From the NCBI GenBank assembly GCA_036023115.1, contig JAYKKT010000089.1, forward strand, positions 12,258,501 to 12,322,500: a DNA stretch of 64,000 nt. Direction: 5' to 3'. The position numbers were made by a program, and so were the translations under genes. Positions 1 to 12,939 of the stretch are shown here, one piece after another (position 1 is the stretch's first letter; each line of letters opens with the position of its first letter). The notes beneath the pieces are model-generated. The model did not search any database. It was given only the letters and a program-made list of their open reading frames with translations, and was not told where the DNA came from. The stretch comes from Brasenia schreberi. Taxonomy: Eukaryota; Streptophyta; Magnoliopsida; Nymphaeales; Cabombaceae.

Positions 1-527
1 ACCATCCAATCGAGTCAGCATCTCTATTTGAAATTGTTTGAAGTCATTCTCTTCAAAAGTTGTGCAACAACACTCTCTTCAAGTCTCTGTAGTCGGGTCA
101 TCACATTAGTCTCTATGTGTTAGAGGCACTGATCCATCCCCGTAAATGATCACTCACAGTGTCATATGTATACTTGTAAGCATCCATATGTCATTCAATG
201 TCTTTGATTGCGGTGATAATCTCACTTGTCAACCGATCAAAGCCTTTCGCACTACGAGCTACAATAGAATCCAAATGACTTACAAGTTTTAGTGCATCGA
301 TTTCTCACAAGATACTTGACGTTTCAGTAGGGTTGGCCATATATACAACCTTTCCCTTTCTCTTTCTAGGACGAATGGGGTCGCCTGCCATCTCAATGTT
401 AGTGGCCATCAGTATCAATGTGGGCAATGTTGACAAGGTGTGAGTTACCTTTCTCATTATCAATAAGGAGGGATGTGTCCCGCACCCACTCACCGATATT
501 CTAGGTCAAACCAGCTCTAATGCCAAA
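1..527 (-). mobile_element. LTR retrotransposon fragment, leader and gag start
   Basis: Read on the minus strand, 513-525 resembles a primer binding site for initiator-Met tRNA (TGGCATTAGAGC against the usual TGGTATCAGAGC). Downstream, around 430-305, is a short Lys/Arg-rich reading frame (RPRKRKGKVVYMANPTETSS) followed by degenerate sequence with stops, as expected of a decayed gag start. The matching LTR should lie to the right of 527, but I could not fix its outer end. The element runs off the window start. The class (Ty3 or Copia) is not proven. Confidence 0.4.
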
Positions 528-1428
528 GTTGTCATGCATTAAAGTTGGAATTATCAAACAACATGGGACTTGCGATTGGCAATAGGTTGCGCACAACCTG
601 GCAAGCCATCACCAAAGATAGAGTGGTTCTGCGAAAACTTAAGACTTATGATTGGGAGGATCGATTGAGAGTAGTAGAAATAAAACTTAAGAATAAATAA
701 AAAAGCAAAGTAAGATTGTATTGATAGAAAAGAAAGGTGCATGGCTCATGGCATGCTTATAACTCAGATGCGGGACTCTTATTGTGTACTAAAGCAAATG
801 GTATCCCCTATCTAAAGGAATACCTAAGATTAAGTACCTCAAAGTTTCCCTGGAAGTTTACTAAAAGTAGGTTTTGTCTTCCGTAATTCATCAACACCCA
901 TTTCTTCAAGTTTGACTCAAATATGATAGACTTCTTTATTAATTTTTTTAAAAGTATAAATTTCATGAAAGGCACATGACTTTTAGCTTGAGATAGACAT
1001 TTTCTAGGATAAGCATTCTCGCACATGACTCATTTAAGGATAGTTTTACCTTGCCTATGATAACTCTCCATCATCTTCACCTCTGCTTTGCTTAGTATCC
1101 CTAAGGGTAGATAGAGTGGGGGCAACTTGTACGTTATAACTAAATCTTTCTTGAAAAGATATGGATATATCTTCAAAGGTTTTATATTGACTCTCTCTAA
1201 GAGTCAAACTCTCCACTAGTAGCAATGACACTAGAGCACCCTACCATTTGATCTGACACTCAAGGTACACATCTTATGCTTGTTTAGATAAATTGTTAAG
1301 GATTCACATGAAAAGGAAAATCCTTAATTTGAGTGCATTTCCTTTGCTTTTCAAGCAATTCATGTGAGATATTGGAACCACTTTTCACACATACTTCTAC
1401 AGCCCATCAAAAGGCAATTTCTCACTCA

Positions 1429-1721
1429 CAAGATGGTGAACCCAGATTTCTTTAGGGATAATTAATCCCCATCGCACACATTTGATTTAAATTGCCCAAC
1501 AACCAAAATTTCTTTTACACAATTAGATTTTAAATTTTGAAGACAAATCAAAATTGCTTCAAACAACAAGATGGTGAACCCAGATTTCTCTAGGGATGCT
1601 TAGGCTGATTTTAGATAAGGATCCCCATCACACACATTTGCTTCAAATTGCCCAACAACCAAAATTTGCTTCACATAATTAGATTTTAAATTTTGAAGAC
1701 AAATCAAAATTGCTTCGAACT
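1429..1721. repeat. Two-copy tandem repeat, about 138 bp
   Basis: The stretch starting CAAGATGGTGAACCCAG at 1429 recurs at 1567. Both copies share the internal blocks ATTGCCCAACAACCAAAATT and GAAGACAAATCAAAATTGCT. The second copy is longer by an insertion of roughly 17 bp after TAGGGAT. It lies next to the LTR-element fragment at the window start and may belong to its LTR. Confidence 0.85.
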
Positions 1722-3746
1722 TAAGTATTTTCATAAAATCTTTATCACACTCAATTAAGAGTGTGACAGAGTGGTATAGGGCATATGATAATAATTCATC
1801 TGGTTAGAGTGATTATAAAGTTTGGAGTTATTATAATGCAAAAGTTACAACAAGTTTCAAGTGTGTTTTAGCTATGATAATTGTAACATTGTAGATTTTT
1901 TTTGTTATGATAATAATGATTGAAGGTCACTAATTTCTAATATTAGTATTAATATGTGAGCTAGAATAAAGATAATATATAATGAAGAATGTAGAATATT
2001 GTGTATAAATTTTAGGTTCGGTGAAACTTTTAACTTGTATCCAATCTTCTTAATTTCATGAAAGCCAAATAAGAAAAGACTAAGTCAAGAACAACTCACC
2101 TCTTTTTCACTTCTCTTTTTGTGTTGTTGACTCAAATCAATTTCTTTTTACAATTGCCTTCTTTTCCTAGTGTGTTAGGATCGGTTCTTGTACTACAAAA
2201 TTCTTGAATAATAAGAAAGAAATTACCTATATACTTGAATTGAAATATGACTAAAAAGGGACTCCTATTCTTATTGGTTTTGGGTCTCAAGAGATATAAA
2301 TCTAAATTAGATAAGAGTTTAAAATGGATATGAGTTTTTAAATGGATATGGCTAGAATAAATCTTAAGAAAATGATGCCCTAATTAACAATATTAAATAA
2401 ATAGTATATGGAACTAATTATAAAAAAAGTGTTAAGATGAAGAAATCCTAAGGTGCAAAAAAATCCAATTTGCAAAAGATCTTGATTTGTAGTGTTTACG
2501 AATTTAAACAATTATTTTATGAAAATAAATGTGCATGAGTGTTAAAAAAGCTTATGCAAAGGGATGCAAGAATGAGATCTTAAACATGTGTGAATTAAAT
2601 CTAATATATAAAATAATCTTAACCTAATCAAGAATTAAAATATCTATGTAAGAGAAAAACTAAAGAATGAATATGTAAGATGATTCAAAAGGGACCGATG
2701 TAAGGACTAAGGGATTTAATGGATGCTTAGAACCTAATTGATGCAAGATACAATGTGTGAAAGGATTTTGATGTGTCTAAATATGTATGAAAACATTAAC
2801 CAAATTAATAGAAATCTAGGTTAGGAAAATTATGAATTCTCAAGGGATTGACTAAGACTCATGATAATGTAAATATATGATGCTCATGTTAAATGACTAA
2901 AGCTTTAATGTAGATGGAAAGGAATCTGGGGAGAACTAAGAGGGTTTGATAAAAAAGATCAAGAAATTGATGGATTAAGAGATTGAACTCACGAGGTTAG
3001 ATCGAGAATGCCTAGCAAGTGGTTGGGCAGCTCTTGGTTATTGATTGCAGCAATGATCACATGCTACAACAAGGAGAGAGAGAGAGTTCGAAGTCTTGAA
3101 TTGGTTGGATGATTTTGGATGGTGTGAGACCCTTGTTTATATAGAGGATCCCTTAACTACATGGTAAAGACAATACAACTGATAAATATGCATACATTTT
3201 CTCTTAAAAGGACTCCTAAATTCTACAAGAAAATCTGAATTTGGTGTTTTCCTTAGTCAATGAGTATCTCTCTCCTAAGTCATGAATTCACATTATGGTT
3301 TTCTTTCTTTTACAGTGACTTACCTTGTACAAAGATTGCCATTTTGGTTTCTACACCGTCTTTGATGATCAAATATTTTTCCATCAATAGTTTCATTAAA
3401 TTGAAAAGTATTGTAAGCTGCCTTATGTTGTTGGGTTGTACTTTCCATCCTTTTTATTCTCATACCACCCAGATTTTATGCGTGAACCATCATCCATGGT
3501 ATTCGGTCCTTTGTATGCCATGCATGCATTACATATATATTACATTATATATATATGAATATTATACAAAACTACATACCCTTTCGCCACACACATACAT
3601 ATGCATATTTATGAAAACACACATGCACTTAAACACAAACATACATATATATTTAAGGTAATTGTATACATATTTCATGATACTATATGTATCTATATAT
3701 ACACTCATCTAGTGTTATATAATATATATATAAGACCTATGTTGTG

Positions 3747-3748
<2 letters not shown>
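1722..3748. other. Gene-free AT-rich stretch
   Basis: I see no coding frame, RNA gene or recognisable transposon domain here. The longest frame (3260-3661, plus) is low-complexity and ends in TATACA-type sequence. The stretch is AT-rich with short direct repeats only. Confidence 0.6.
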
Positions 3749-3815
<67 letters not shown>

Positions 3816-4014
3816 TTTATATGTAAAACATATATAGGTTATCTTTTCGGTTATTACATATTGATATATTCACATATTTATATATTACATTTCTATATAT
3901 ATACATATATATATACATATATATATATACATATACATACATATATATGTATATATACATATATATATATATACATACATATATATATATATACATATAC
4001 ATATATATATATAC

Positions 4015-4110
<96 letters not shown>
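3749..4110. repeat. AT / TATACA microsatellite block
   Basis: 3749-3811 is an almost pure (AT)n run. After about 80 bp of unique sequence, 3893-4110 is built of TATATACATA-type units and ends in pure (TA)n. The apparent reading frames of Tyr/Ile/His on both strands are products of the repeat. Confidence 0.95.
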
Positions 4111-4795
4111 CTTATATGTAATATGTATGCATGACTTTCCATAATAGATGAACATTTTGGATATTTGTGTTCTTTCTGAAATTCTCTTTAATGACATACT
4201 CTTTCGAATAAAGCAAGTGGATGCTTCAGCTTTTCCTTTTTTATTCTTTTATTTTTTTGATAAACCTCATATTTGATTTGATTTATTATAAAGCAGATTT
4301 AAGCACCTTTTAATGAATATCCTATGATCTAAGATGCATAGAATTATTTCATCTGTTTTAGAATTTGAAAAATAAAAATTATTTTTGTTAGCTAAAACAT
4401 ATTATTCTTAGAAAAATTTTTATGTGTTTACAAATATAATTAGTAGAGATGCTTAGTGTCTTAAGCACAATGATAACTTTGTTGGGAGAAAACGTTATTT
4501 ACACTAAAGATTTCCTATCATATCACACATTGACATCAATGGTGCCAGGTCGATGTCACCGTGAGTTAATGCAAGACAACCTATAATAAACTAAGACCCA
4601 CGGGCCAAGATAGTTTTGCAACGTGTAATTGATTATGAGAAGCACTTTAAGGGAGAGGGGAGCAAGCAGAGGTGGCATTGCAAGGGAGCACAAGGTGCCT
4701 TTACTATAGGCATCCTGCGACACCCATGTGGCGGCCTGCCTTAAAGTAACACTAACAACCGCCTCATGGAGCTAAAGGCAAGGCTCACAGACTAA

Positions 4796-5014
4796 AGGGC
4801 TGTTTGGTTAAATAACCTAGGCTTGTGCAACACTAGAATTATGGGGCTAATTCCAATGACCCACCCCTAGTGATAGGCCCACTTTTTGAATGAAAAAGGA
4901 AGGTCATGATCCCCATTTCTGAACTAAAATCTGCAAACCCGTGTTTGATGTGCACGTCATTTGGGACCGTAGTTCAGGTATGATGGGGTCTAGGCCATTA
5001 AACGAAACAGCCCC
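4796..5014. mobile_element. Tourist-like MITE (PIF/Harbinger type), 219 bp
   Basis: The left end reads AGGGCTGTTTGGTTAAA and the right end, reverse-complemented, GGGGCTGTTTCGTTTAA; the match continues into CCTAG on both sides. The element is flanked by the trinucleotide TAA at 4793-4795 and 5015-5017. A GGGCTGTTTGGTT-type terminal repeat with a TWA target duplication is the hallmark of Tourist MITEs mobilised by PIF/Harbinger transposases. There is no coding capacity. Confidence 0.85.
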
Positions 5015-5300
5015 TAAGGGGAACAAATTTCAAGCCAATTGAACCAGCCAAAGAGTTGGGACTTAGAACATGCTTTTGAAAAACGCATAGCTTTTGTTGC
5101 TTACATAGATCTTTAGCAGAAAGTGTGGTAGTGCATTCCTTTTGTTGCTTCCATAGATCAATTTAGCAAAAAGTGTGGTAATTCCATTGCGCATGGCATA
5201 CTATCTTACTTTTGTCCAAACAAACAAGCTTGTACCAAAAAATTATTGGGTGATTTTCAAAATACTAAAATATATTTGGTGAAAGTAATGAGTACAATCA

Positions 5301-5700
5301 TGTTGTCGCATTAAGAGTCACTTATTAAGTGATAATTATGCTCATTCGTAGTACATGTAGTGGTTGCAACTCATGAGCAATTTTCAGTTATGTTGTGGTA
5401 TTAAGAGCCACTTACTTAAGTGATCATTATGCTCATTAGTAGCACATGTAGGAGTTGAAAGTTATGAATATTTTTCAATCATATTTGTGATATTAATAGC
5501 CACTTACTTGAGTGATAATTGTACTCATTAGTTACACATGTAGTGGTTATATCTCTTGAGTAATTTTCAACTATATTTTGGTATTAAGATGCACTTAAGT
5601 GATAATTATGCTCATTACTAGCATATGAAGTGACTGTAACTCTTGAGCATTTAGGATCCATGTTATGACATTAAGAGTCATCTTCTTGAGTGGCAATTAT
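5301..5700 (+). repeat. Five 90-bp subrepeats in the left Copia-A LTR
   Basis: The motif around CATTAAGAGYCACTTA recurs at about 5301, 5391, 5482, 5573 and 5661. Each unit continues with TGATAATTRTGCTCATTAG, a GTAGTGGTTG-like block and CTCATGAG. Units have diverged by substitutions and small indels. Confidence 0.85.
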
Positions 5701-6428
5701 GGTCAATAATAGAATTAAAAGCCATATTCTTTAAAGAAAGTTGATTGTTTTGATTGTTATCATATCTCTTCTCTATTGGATGTAAACATTAAGTCAGTAC
5801 AAACAAAAGATGTATTGTGGCACAATTAGGGTATGCTAAAATTATTAGATGCTTAATATATGCTATAACTCGACTTGACATTACATATGTAATGAATAGA
5901 TTGAACCAACATACAAGTAATACAAGCAAAGACCACTGACATGTTTATTGAGTATTAAAATACTTAAAAGAAACAATCAATTATAGTTTAGTCTATAGTA
6001 GAAGTATTTCAATTTTTAAAAAATATCTAGATGCTAGTTGGGTTAGCTTCTTGGAAGATTATACCTCTATAAGTGGTTTACTATTGGTAGAGTGACATTT
6101 CTTGGGGTTTTAACAAATAATTTCTATTATTTATATAAAGGTAGAACAAAATCTTCCAGATCCTTTAGCAAAAGGATTGACAAAGGATTTTTATGGAAAG
6201 CATCAATAAGGATGGGACTCAAGCTCATATCATAAATGATCACCAATGGTGGAACTCGACTCACACTTCGAGTAACATCAAGTCTTGAGTTCAATGAGTA
6301 AAGTACATTAATAGAGTGGTTGCAAGTACTTATTAAGTTATATACATCCCAAGGTTAAAAGTACTTGGTATCATAAGTAAAAAGAATGAAGGTTGAGCTT
6401 TGCTCTTACATATAACATATAAAATATA

Positions 6429-7308
6429 TGTTGAAGTGTTTATTATGGGGACACGCTCTAGCAAAGTCTACCTATATGAGTGTGAAGTAGAAGCGCTTCT
6501 TGGAGTTAAGAGTTTGACTCTTAAAGCACTCATGAAGCATATTTAGTAGTTGTAACTCATGAGTAATTTTCAATCATGTTGTGGTATTAAGAGTCACTTA
6601 AGTGATGATTGTCCTCATTAGTAGCACATATAGTGATTACAACTTATGAGCATTTTACAGCCATGTTTGTAGCATTAGGAGCTACTTACTTGAGTGATAA
6701 TTATACTTATTAGTAGCACATATAGTGGCTATAACTCTTAAGTATTTTTTAGTTATACTTTGACATTAAGACCTACTTACTTGAGTGATAATTGTGTTCA
6801 TTAGTAGCACGTGAAGTGACTGTAACTCTTGAATATTTAGCATCCATATTATAGCATTAAGAGCTACCTTCTTAAGTAACAATTATGTTTGTTAGTAATA
6901 TATCATGAGTTACATATTCACTATGTTTATATATAGTGCTATTATAAGTAAGATTCATCCAACTTTTTCTCTCAACGTATGAGTCTTTTTGTACTTAGTT
7001 TTTCAAGAGAGTTTTCAAGTGTTATTGTTGTGCTAACTGGATTTGCAATGTCATCATATTTGCTTTGTCAGTTTGTCTATGACTTGGTTATGTTAATCCA
7101 AAACGAATCAAGGGTCTTTGCTATATTGTGAAGATGTTTGTCGGTTCCATTGCATTCGGTTATTTGACACGGGTAGTGACAAATATATCTAAAGGTTAGT
7201 GTTTATCATGCTTCAAAGAATAATTCTATTTTAACCTTCTTTTTAGGGTGTTAAATTCAATTTCTCAGGTACCAACACTTAAGAACCGTGCCAACTATAA
7301 GATCTCAA
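6429..7308 (+). repeat. Probable 3' LTR of Copia remnant A, with four 90-bp subrepeats
   Basis: Subrepeats homologous to those at 5301-5700 start near 6577, 6664, 6756 and 6847. The sequence after them (6960-7308) matches, reverse-complemented, the region 17282-17640 of Copia remnant B. Both similarities stop near ATCTCAAC, which I take as the LTR end. The exact ends are inferred. Confidence 0.65.
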
Positions 7309-7854
7309 CTTATGGGTTTTCTATCCTGTGTCTTAAACTCGTATCTAGGGTTCAATTTTTGTATACCATTATCTAATCTGGAATTACCTCGTGTTTAGAA
7401 ATCATTGCTCCCCAATGCCGACCTTCTAAAGTAATTAAGAGCAGTTCATGAGTAAAGCAATTGTCTTAAGCCTTCGAAAATTTTAGGCCCAAAATTTAGG
7501 TTAAACTATTAATGGCGTGCTGAAAATTCTTCAGCCATACTTAGTGAAGATCAATTTATGTACTTAGTCTTAGGGTTCAACTTTTGTTGAGCTAATCTAC
7601 AGGGAACAATTGAAGTTTAATTCTAAAAAAGAATTAAAAGTAAATGAGAATAATTTAGTCCTTAATAAGAATCCCATTTTAATTCATGATCAATACTAAC
7701 ATCAAAGAGAAGCTGATTGTAAATTAGATATTTATATTAATGGTAAATTCAATGGCCCATCTTTTCGATGGAAAGACCGTGATGGTGGGACAACAAATGC
7801 CAGACGAGGTGCTCGTCTTGACATGGGAGCCATAAAAAATAATTAAGTAGGATT

Positions 7855-7995
7855 TTTTTTTGTTACAACGGGAAGCTGAAGCCTAACTAGGACACTAATC
7901 TAACTAAGACACCAATGCACACTAAGAGAATTGAACTCACCGCCAACATTGTGGGAGTTGAGATCCCTGCCAGGTGAGCTAAACAATTTTACGAA
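7855..7995 (-). mobile_element. tRNA-derived SINE
   Basis: On the minus strand the sequence has a polymerase III A box (TAGCTCACCTGG) about 50 bp before a B box (GAGTTCAATTCTC). It is followed by a non-tRNA body and a short A-rich 3' tail. This is the architecture of a tRNA-derived plant SINE. No tRNA cloverleaf is completed, so it is not an active tRNA gene. Confidence 0.6.
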
Positions 7996-8639
7996 AATCT
8001 AATTAAATTCGTTTACAGTATTAGGTCAAAGGAAGCGTACCCTAATTTTAGGATAAATTAAACGTGTCAAAAATGAATCAAAACATCTGTTTTTTCTTTT
8101 TAATTTTATTTTTCAAGCGGCTTTTTGAAGCACACGTTTATGCATCAACAAAGAAAAGAAGCAGTATTATAAATGTCATATTGAACCCCATACGTATGGC
8201 ACCAATACACATGTAACGTACTGTATTGTATGATATAATACAAGTGATTATTAAATTATGTTTCAAAAATTTCATAAGAGATATAAATTTTTTTAAAATG
8301 ATAAACAATTTTAAAATGTGCATGACACTAAGAAACAATGGATTCAACATAAAAACAAACCAAATCACATGTATACTCATGCCTTAGGATTGATGACTAT
8401 TAATAAATGTGGAATATATATCGGTTTTTTAAAGAAGCTGACTTAAAGGGGTTGAACATGTCTAAATTTTGATTAGAAAACATGATTTCGAAACTTGCAT
8501 GGTATCGTATGATTCGGTACAATTCCTGTATCGCAGTATATCATACAATACGATGCATGAGAACCCTTCAGTAACTCGTACTTAGTTAAGGGCCTTCATA
8601 GATGTCTTAAGCTTTCGGTGAACTACTGCGACCATGGTG
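7996..8639. other. Gene-free AT-rich stretch
   Basis: No credible gene. The 80-residue minus-strand frame at 8138-8380 is hydrophobic low-complexity translation of AT-rich DNA with no recognisable family. Confidence 0.5.
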
Positions 8640-9162
<523 letters not shown>

Positions 9163-9430
9163 GTCTACACGTACACCTATTCATGCTTAAATCCACTTTA
9201 TTATCTCAACAATTCGATCTTTCACATGAATGGTTGATGGAATAACACAAAAAACATTTAGTATAAATGGTGTATCCATGCAACATACAAAAATAAATTG
9301 GTATCTTTTACTTTTTAATTCAAATCTTCATCGTTAATCATAATAATCAAACAATGAACATGTTTAAGTAGATCTATACATTGATAGATATGTGCATGTA
9401 TACATACATATATACACATACATACACATA

Positions 9431-9438
<8 letters not shown>

Positions 9439-9525
<87 letters not shown>
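9439..9525. repeat. Compound (TA)n(GA)n microsatellite
   Basis: About 40 bp of AT alternation are followed by about 45 bp of AG repeats, in the same order and orientation as at 9061-9158. TACATA-type degenerate repeats precede it. Confidence 0.97.
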
Positions 9526-9528
<3 letters not shown>

Positions 9529-9690
9529 TGGCAAGATCTGCACACATCTTGAAATAAAAGAATTTCTCTACCAAATAGTAGCAGTATTGGTATTTGAAAT
9601 GCAGTTTAACAGAATTTTTATCGACTGGTATCAATCTTCAGCAATGCCAACATTAATCCTGATCTGACAAAGTCGATTGCTGCCGACTCC

Positions 9691-9694
<4 letters not shown>

Positions 9695-9775
<81 letters not shown>

Positions 9776-9789
9776 GAGAGAGAGAGAGA
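9695..9789. repeat. Three-part (CA)n(TA)n(GA)n microsatellite
   Basis: About 27 bp of CA repeats, then about 48 bp of TA, then a short GA run interrupted by a C. It is the third such compound array within 730 bp. Confidence 0.97.
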
Positions 9790-9939
9790 AAAGCTTGTTC
9801 CTGCACACTTTTGACGATGTGACACATGCCTTTGCTTTTGAGGAGTATTAGTGTCATTTAGAAAGTAATAGAATCTATAAAGGATATTCTTATTACATCA
9901 ATGCATGAAATGATAAGATTACTTAAACATGGAACCAAC

Positions 9940-10190
9940 TAGACCGGCGGTTTCTAACCAGTTTGGGGGTTTTAATTGAAACTGAACCAAACTAGGAACC
10001 AAGACTCACTTGATCCAGTTTAGGTTTCACCTTTACCAAAACAGAAACTAGATTCAAACTGAGACCAGTAGTTTCAAACTGCTGATTTCAGTTTTTTTTA
10101 AACTTTTGTTATTAAAATTTAATTTTTTTATAAGATTACCGGTTGGGCTCTAGTTCTAGGTTCCAGGCTAATGAGAATTGGACATGTGTA
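9940..10190. repeat. Dispersed AACCAAAC-rich repeat, decayed
   Basis: The stretch is rich in AACCGG/AACCAAAC and their complements, in both orientations (for example GAAACTGAACCAAACTAGGA, then ACCGGTTGGGCTC). The same composition occurs at 11934-12490, 23190-23700, 24960-25165 and 62108-62210. Ends near AACATGG and GGACATGTG suggest an hAT-type MITE, but no target duplication is visible. Confidence 0.45.
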
Positions 10191-10464
10191 TATGCAAGAT
10201 CTAATTATTATATATTTTATAACATATAGTTGCTTAATTTCATAGGCTGTGGTGAACCTGTCCATGAGTGAAGTGAGGTGGCTGCATCATCCGAAATCTG
10301 AAAAATCTAAAAAGCAGTACAATTTTCCTTTTTAAAAAATTATATAGCCCTCATTACCCGAATTTTTCTCAACTAAACTTTGCCTCTCATAAACAAAATT
10401 TTTTAGGTATACCACTGCTCATATTTCTTATACTTGTTAATGATATGTTTGAATAATATCATAT

Positions 10465-10875
10465 CACAAAACAACTAAGCATTTTCCCATACTAAATAGC
10501 ATCGGCTACATGAATTCTTTGCTTTCATAGATCTTGATCCTCTGTCATGCTAATAGCTACCTTAATATAAGCTAGATCACTCTTTATTATTTCCATCTAA
10601 TATCTTTTGTAGTCTTTCTCTTTCTCCTTTAATAATTTCTTCGTCAAGTTTCTCACAACTTCTTATCAAAACTTTCTTTAATAATTTTTTCATGTATCCA
10701 ACCAATCTTAAATAATTTTTTATTTATTTTATCATCTGTTGTCATTACTCCTAATTTATTTATAAAGTTAAATAAATTTAGATGACCACAATACAGCTTG
10801 GGTTCTTTTTGTAATCCAAAAATGCAAGCCAATGTCAAGCTTTATTCCACACGGGGTCAGCTACATGGATTTGTA
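10465..10875 (-). mobile_element. RTE-clade LINE 3' end, decayed
   Basis: On the minus strand a broken frame reads INKLGVMTTDDKIN and then GWIHEKI. It aligns by eye with the RTE C-terminal text at 28702-28945 (IRNKLGVAPIEDKM, WFGHIERR). It is followed by the usual 3' end (ATGTAGCC..CATACTAAAT reverse-complemented) near 10490. A second short 3'-end motif (GACCCCGTGTGGAATAAAGC) lies at 10838-10860. No active product is possible. Confidence 0.65.
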
Positions 10876-11269
10876 TTTGTCAGTCTTTTGTCGTGTGCCA
10901 ATGCCAACTTCATAGAAAACTTTATTTTTTTGTAGTAAAAAAAGGGAGACTTATATATATACATACATACGTACATACATATACATACACATATATGTAT
11001 ATATGTATAATATCAAATAGTTGGCTGGGTTTGGGCGAGCGTTGTTTCTTCGTCGAATTCAGCAGGTTGGATACAGAGAGGAGACATTTAATAAACACAA
11101 GCCTGACAAACTATGAGCATACAAATGCGTCAATGGATTGAAAGCAGCCTGGGTGTTTTATACTGTTGCAAGCAACCAGCCCGGATATTTTAACTAACAC
11201 AATCCTGGCCCATTATGAGCATAGGAGTGGGTCAATGTGGGTTCCTCATCTTAAAGAAATGGTCAAGGG

Positions 11270-11410
11270 AAGGATTGTGTAATGGTAGTGAGTTATGCTC
11301 CTCTGTATGAGGTGATCAAGAGTTCAAATACTAATGCGGGCAGTGTGGGGTCTATTCGTGAACAACGGGGTCGCCCTGACCTCAGCTTGAAAATATAAAC
11401 TAAAAAAATG
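11270..11410 (+). mobile_element. tRNA-derived SINE
   Basis: An A-box-like TGTGTAATGGTAGTGAG at about 11277 is followed, after tRNA-like spacing, by a B box GAGTTCAAATAC near 11311. A non-tRNA body and an A-rich end (AAACTAAAAAAATGG) follow. It is a SINE rather than a functional tRNA, because the acceptor and anticodon stems do not pair. Confidence 0.55.
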
Positions 11411-11933
11411 GCGGTCGGTGTCCAAAACACGGCCAATTCTATGTTGCATTACAAGCCTATGTTCTATGTATGGTTTCTTGGTCAAGCCTCTTTCATGCTT
11501 GGTACATAAGGATCCGGATAAAAAATGCTTGGGTTAGATCCAAATTTTATTGAATCCAACTTCACCTATCATGCATCTCTTCCAATTTGGAAGTGGAGCT
11601 ACTGAGAATCATCAACACTGATTTTGTATACAAATATAAAGCAAATTACAAACATATTAAATATATTATCCTTTGTCTTATTCTTTGTGTTATCGGATCG
11701 AAATTCCATGACAAACTGTCATATGTTGTTACCCTGGCAGTATATGCCCATCTTCCTTTACCAAATCAAACTAATTTGGTAGGATTGCAATCAAAATTAG
11801 ATCCAACCCTAATGAGAGCTTGATACAAACACAAGAGGTTAACAAAATCTCGATATTTGCAGGTGTCAACTTCACCTAACCTTCTAGCTATGATATTGAT
11901 GAACCAAAACCTTTGTAATTTATTTATTGCTAA

Positions 11934-12490
11934 GCACGGGTGGTCATTTCATGGAACCGCTAGAACCGAACCAAACTGGGTTCAGTTCAGGTCGAGATAT
12001 CTGGTGGTTTGGTTTGGTTCAGTTCTAGTTAGAAAATATTCTAGCAGTTTGGTTCACGGTTCCAACGCTGGAACCGAACCATGAGAACTGAATGGGACCA
12101 TTATATATACAGAGGGAGAGAGATATTCACATTTTATATTATATATACAAGGTTATAAAACTTATATATATAATCTTTATAAGTTACTGTATATGAGCTT
12201 TATAACCTTATATATGTATAAAATGTGAATATATATATGAGTTTTATAACCTCATATACATACAAAATGTGGACCAAATAATCTCATGATATAACAGATT
12301 GTATTTTGTTAAAATCCTTAAATTAGTAGAACATTGGTTCAGAGCCAAACCAAACCAGAACTGGTAGTTCCGTTTGTTTTGTTTTTGGTCATAGCTTGGT
12401 TCGGTTTGGTTCTTTAAAAGTTGACTGAAACTAACGGTTTGATTCAAGGTTGATGCTAAAACCAAACCAAACCAAACCGTGAACATCCCT
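11934..12490. mobile_element. hAT-like MITE, 557 bp, with 8-bp target duplication
   Basis: The element is bounded by an exact 8-bp direct repeat ATTGCTAA at 11926-11933 and 12491-12498. Its ends are imperfect inverted repeats: left GGGTGGTCA, right (reverse complement) AGGGATGTTCA. The subterminal parts are rich in AACCGAACC on the left and GGTTTGGTTT on the right. Target duplications of 8 bp are typical of hAT transposons. The middle is AT-rich with an inverted TATATA/TTATAACC structure. No transposase frame is present. Confidence 0.75.
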
Positions 12491-12939
12491 ATTGCTAATC
12501 ATATTGGATAAAGACAACATTCTCTCTCTCTTTTCTTTTCTGAAAAAGAGAAAGAAATCCTAAAAGAATATGTTTGATATGGCTATGGTTCGTATCATAC
12601 GGTATGTATGCACATCTAAGATACAGGCACTGAATCATGCAAAAATGTGGCGATGCCGTATCAATCTGTACTGTACCTGTAGAACCTTCGCACTAAGAAA
12701 CTTCAGTGGCTTACTGATATTAATTGTCCTTGTTTTCAATTAATAGCATAAAATTATTGGCAAAATAATGCACTAACACCAGTTGAACTAATTTCTATGT
12801 TACTTTCTTATGGACGGATAATGATGAGAGTTTTTTCTTAAGTTGTTAAAAATATTCTCTGTTTTGGACATATCGTATCTTCTTAGGCATATGGTTTGGT
12901 GTTTGATTATGGTTTCATAATATGCAATACTTTTTCTTT

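Larger units (their letters stand above)
5270..7308 (+). mobile_element. Copia element remnant A
   Basis: The centre (about 5815-6210) reads as a decayed Copia RT/RNase H end: pieces such as TRLDITYVMNRL and, about 300 bp on, EQNLPDPLAKGLTKDFYGKH, with stops and frameshifts. It is flanked by two blocks carrying the same 90-bp subrepeats, taken as truncated 5' LTR (left) and 3' LTR (right). The 3' LTR probably begins TGTTGAAGTG at 6429 and ends near ATCTCAAC at 7308. Most of gag-pol is missing. The same family occurs inverted at 17282-19740. Confidence 0.75.

Noticed and set aside
3817..4197. Tyr/Ile-rich reading frames on both strands
   Set aside because: They are translations of TATATACA repeats.
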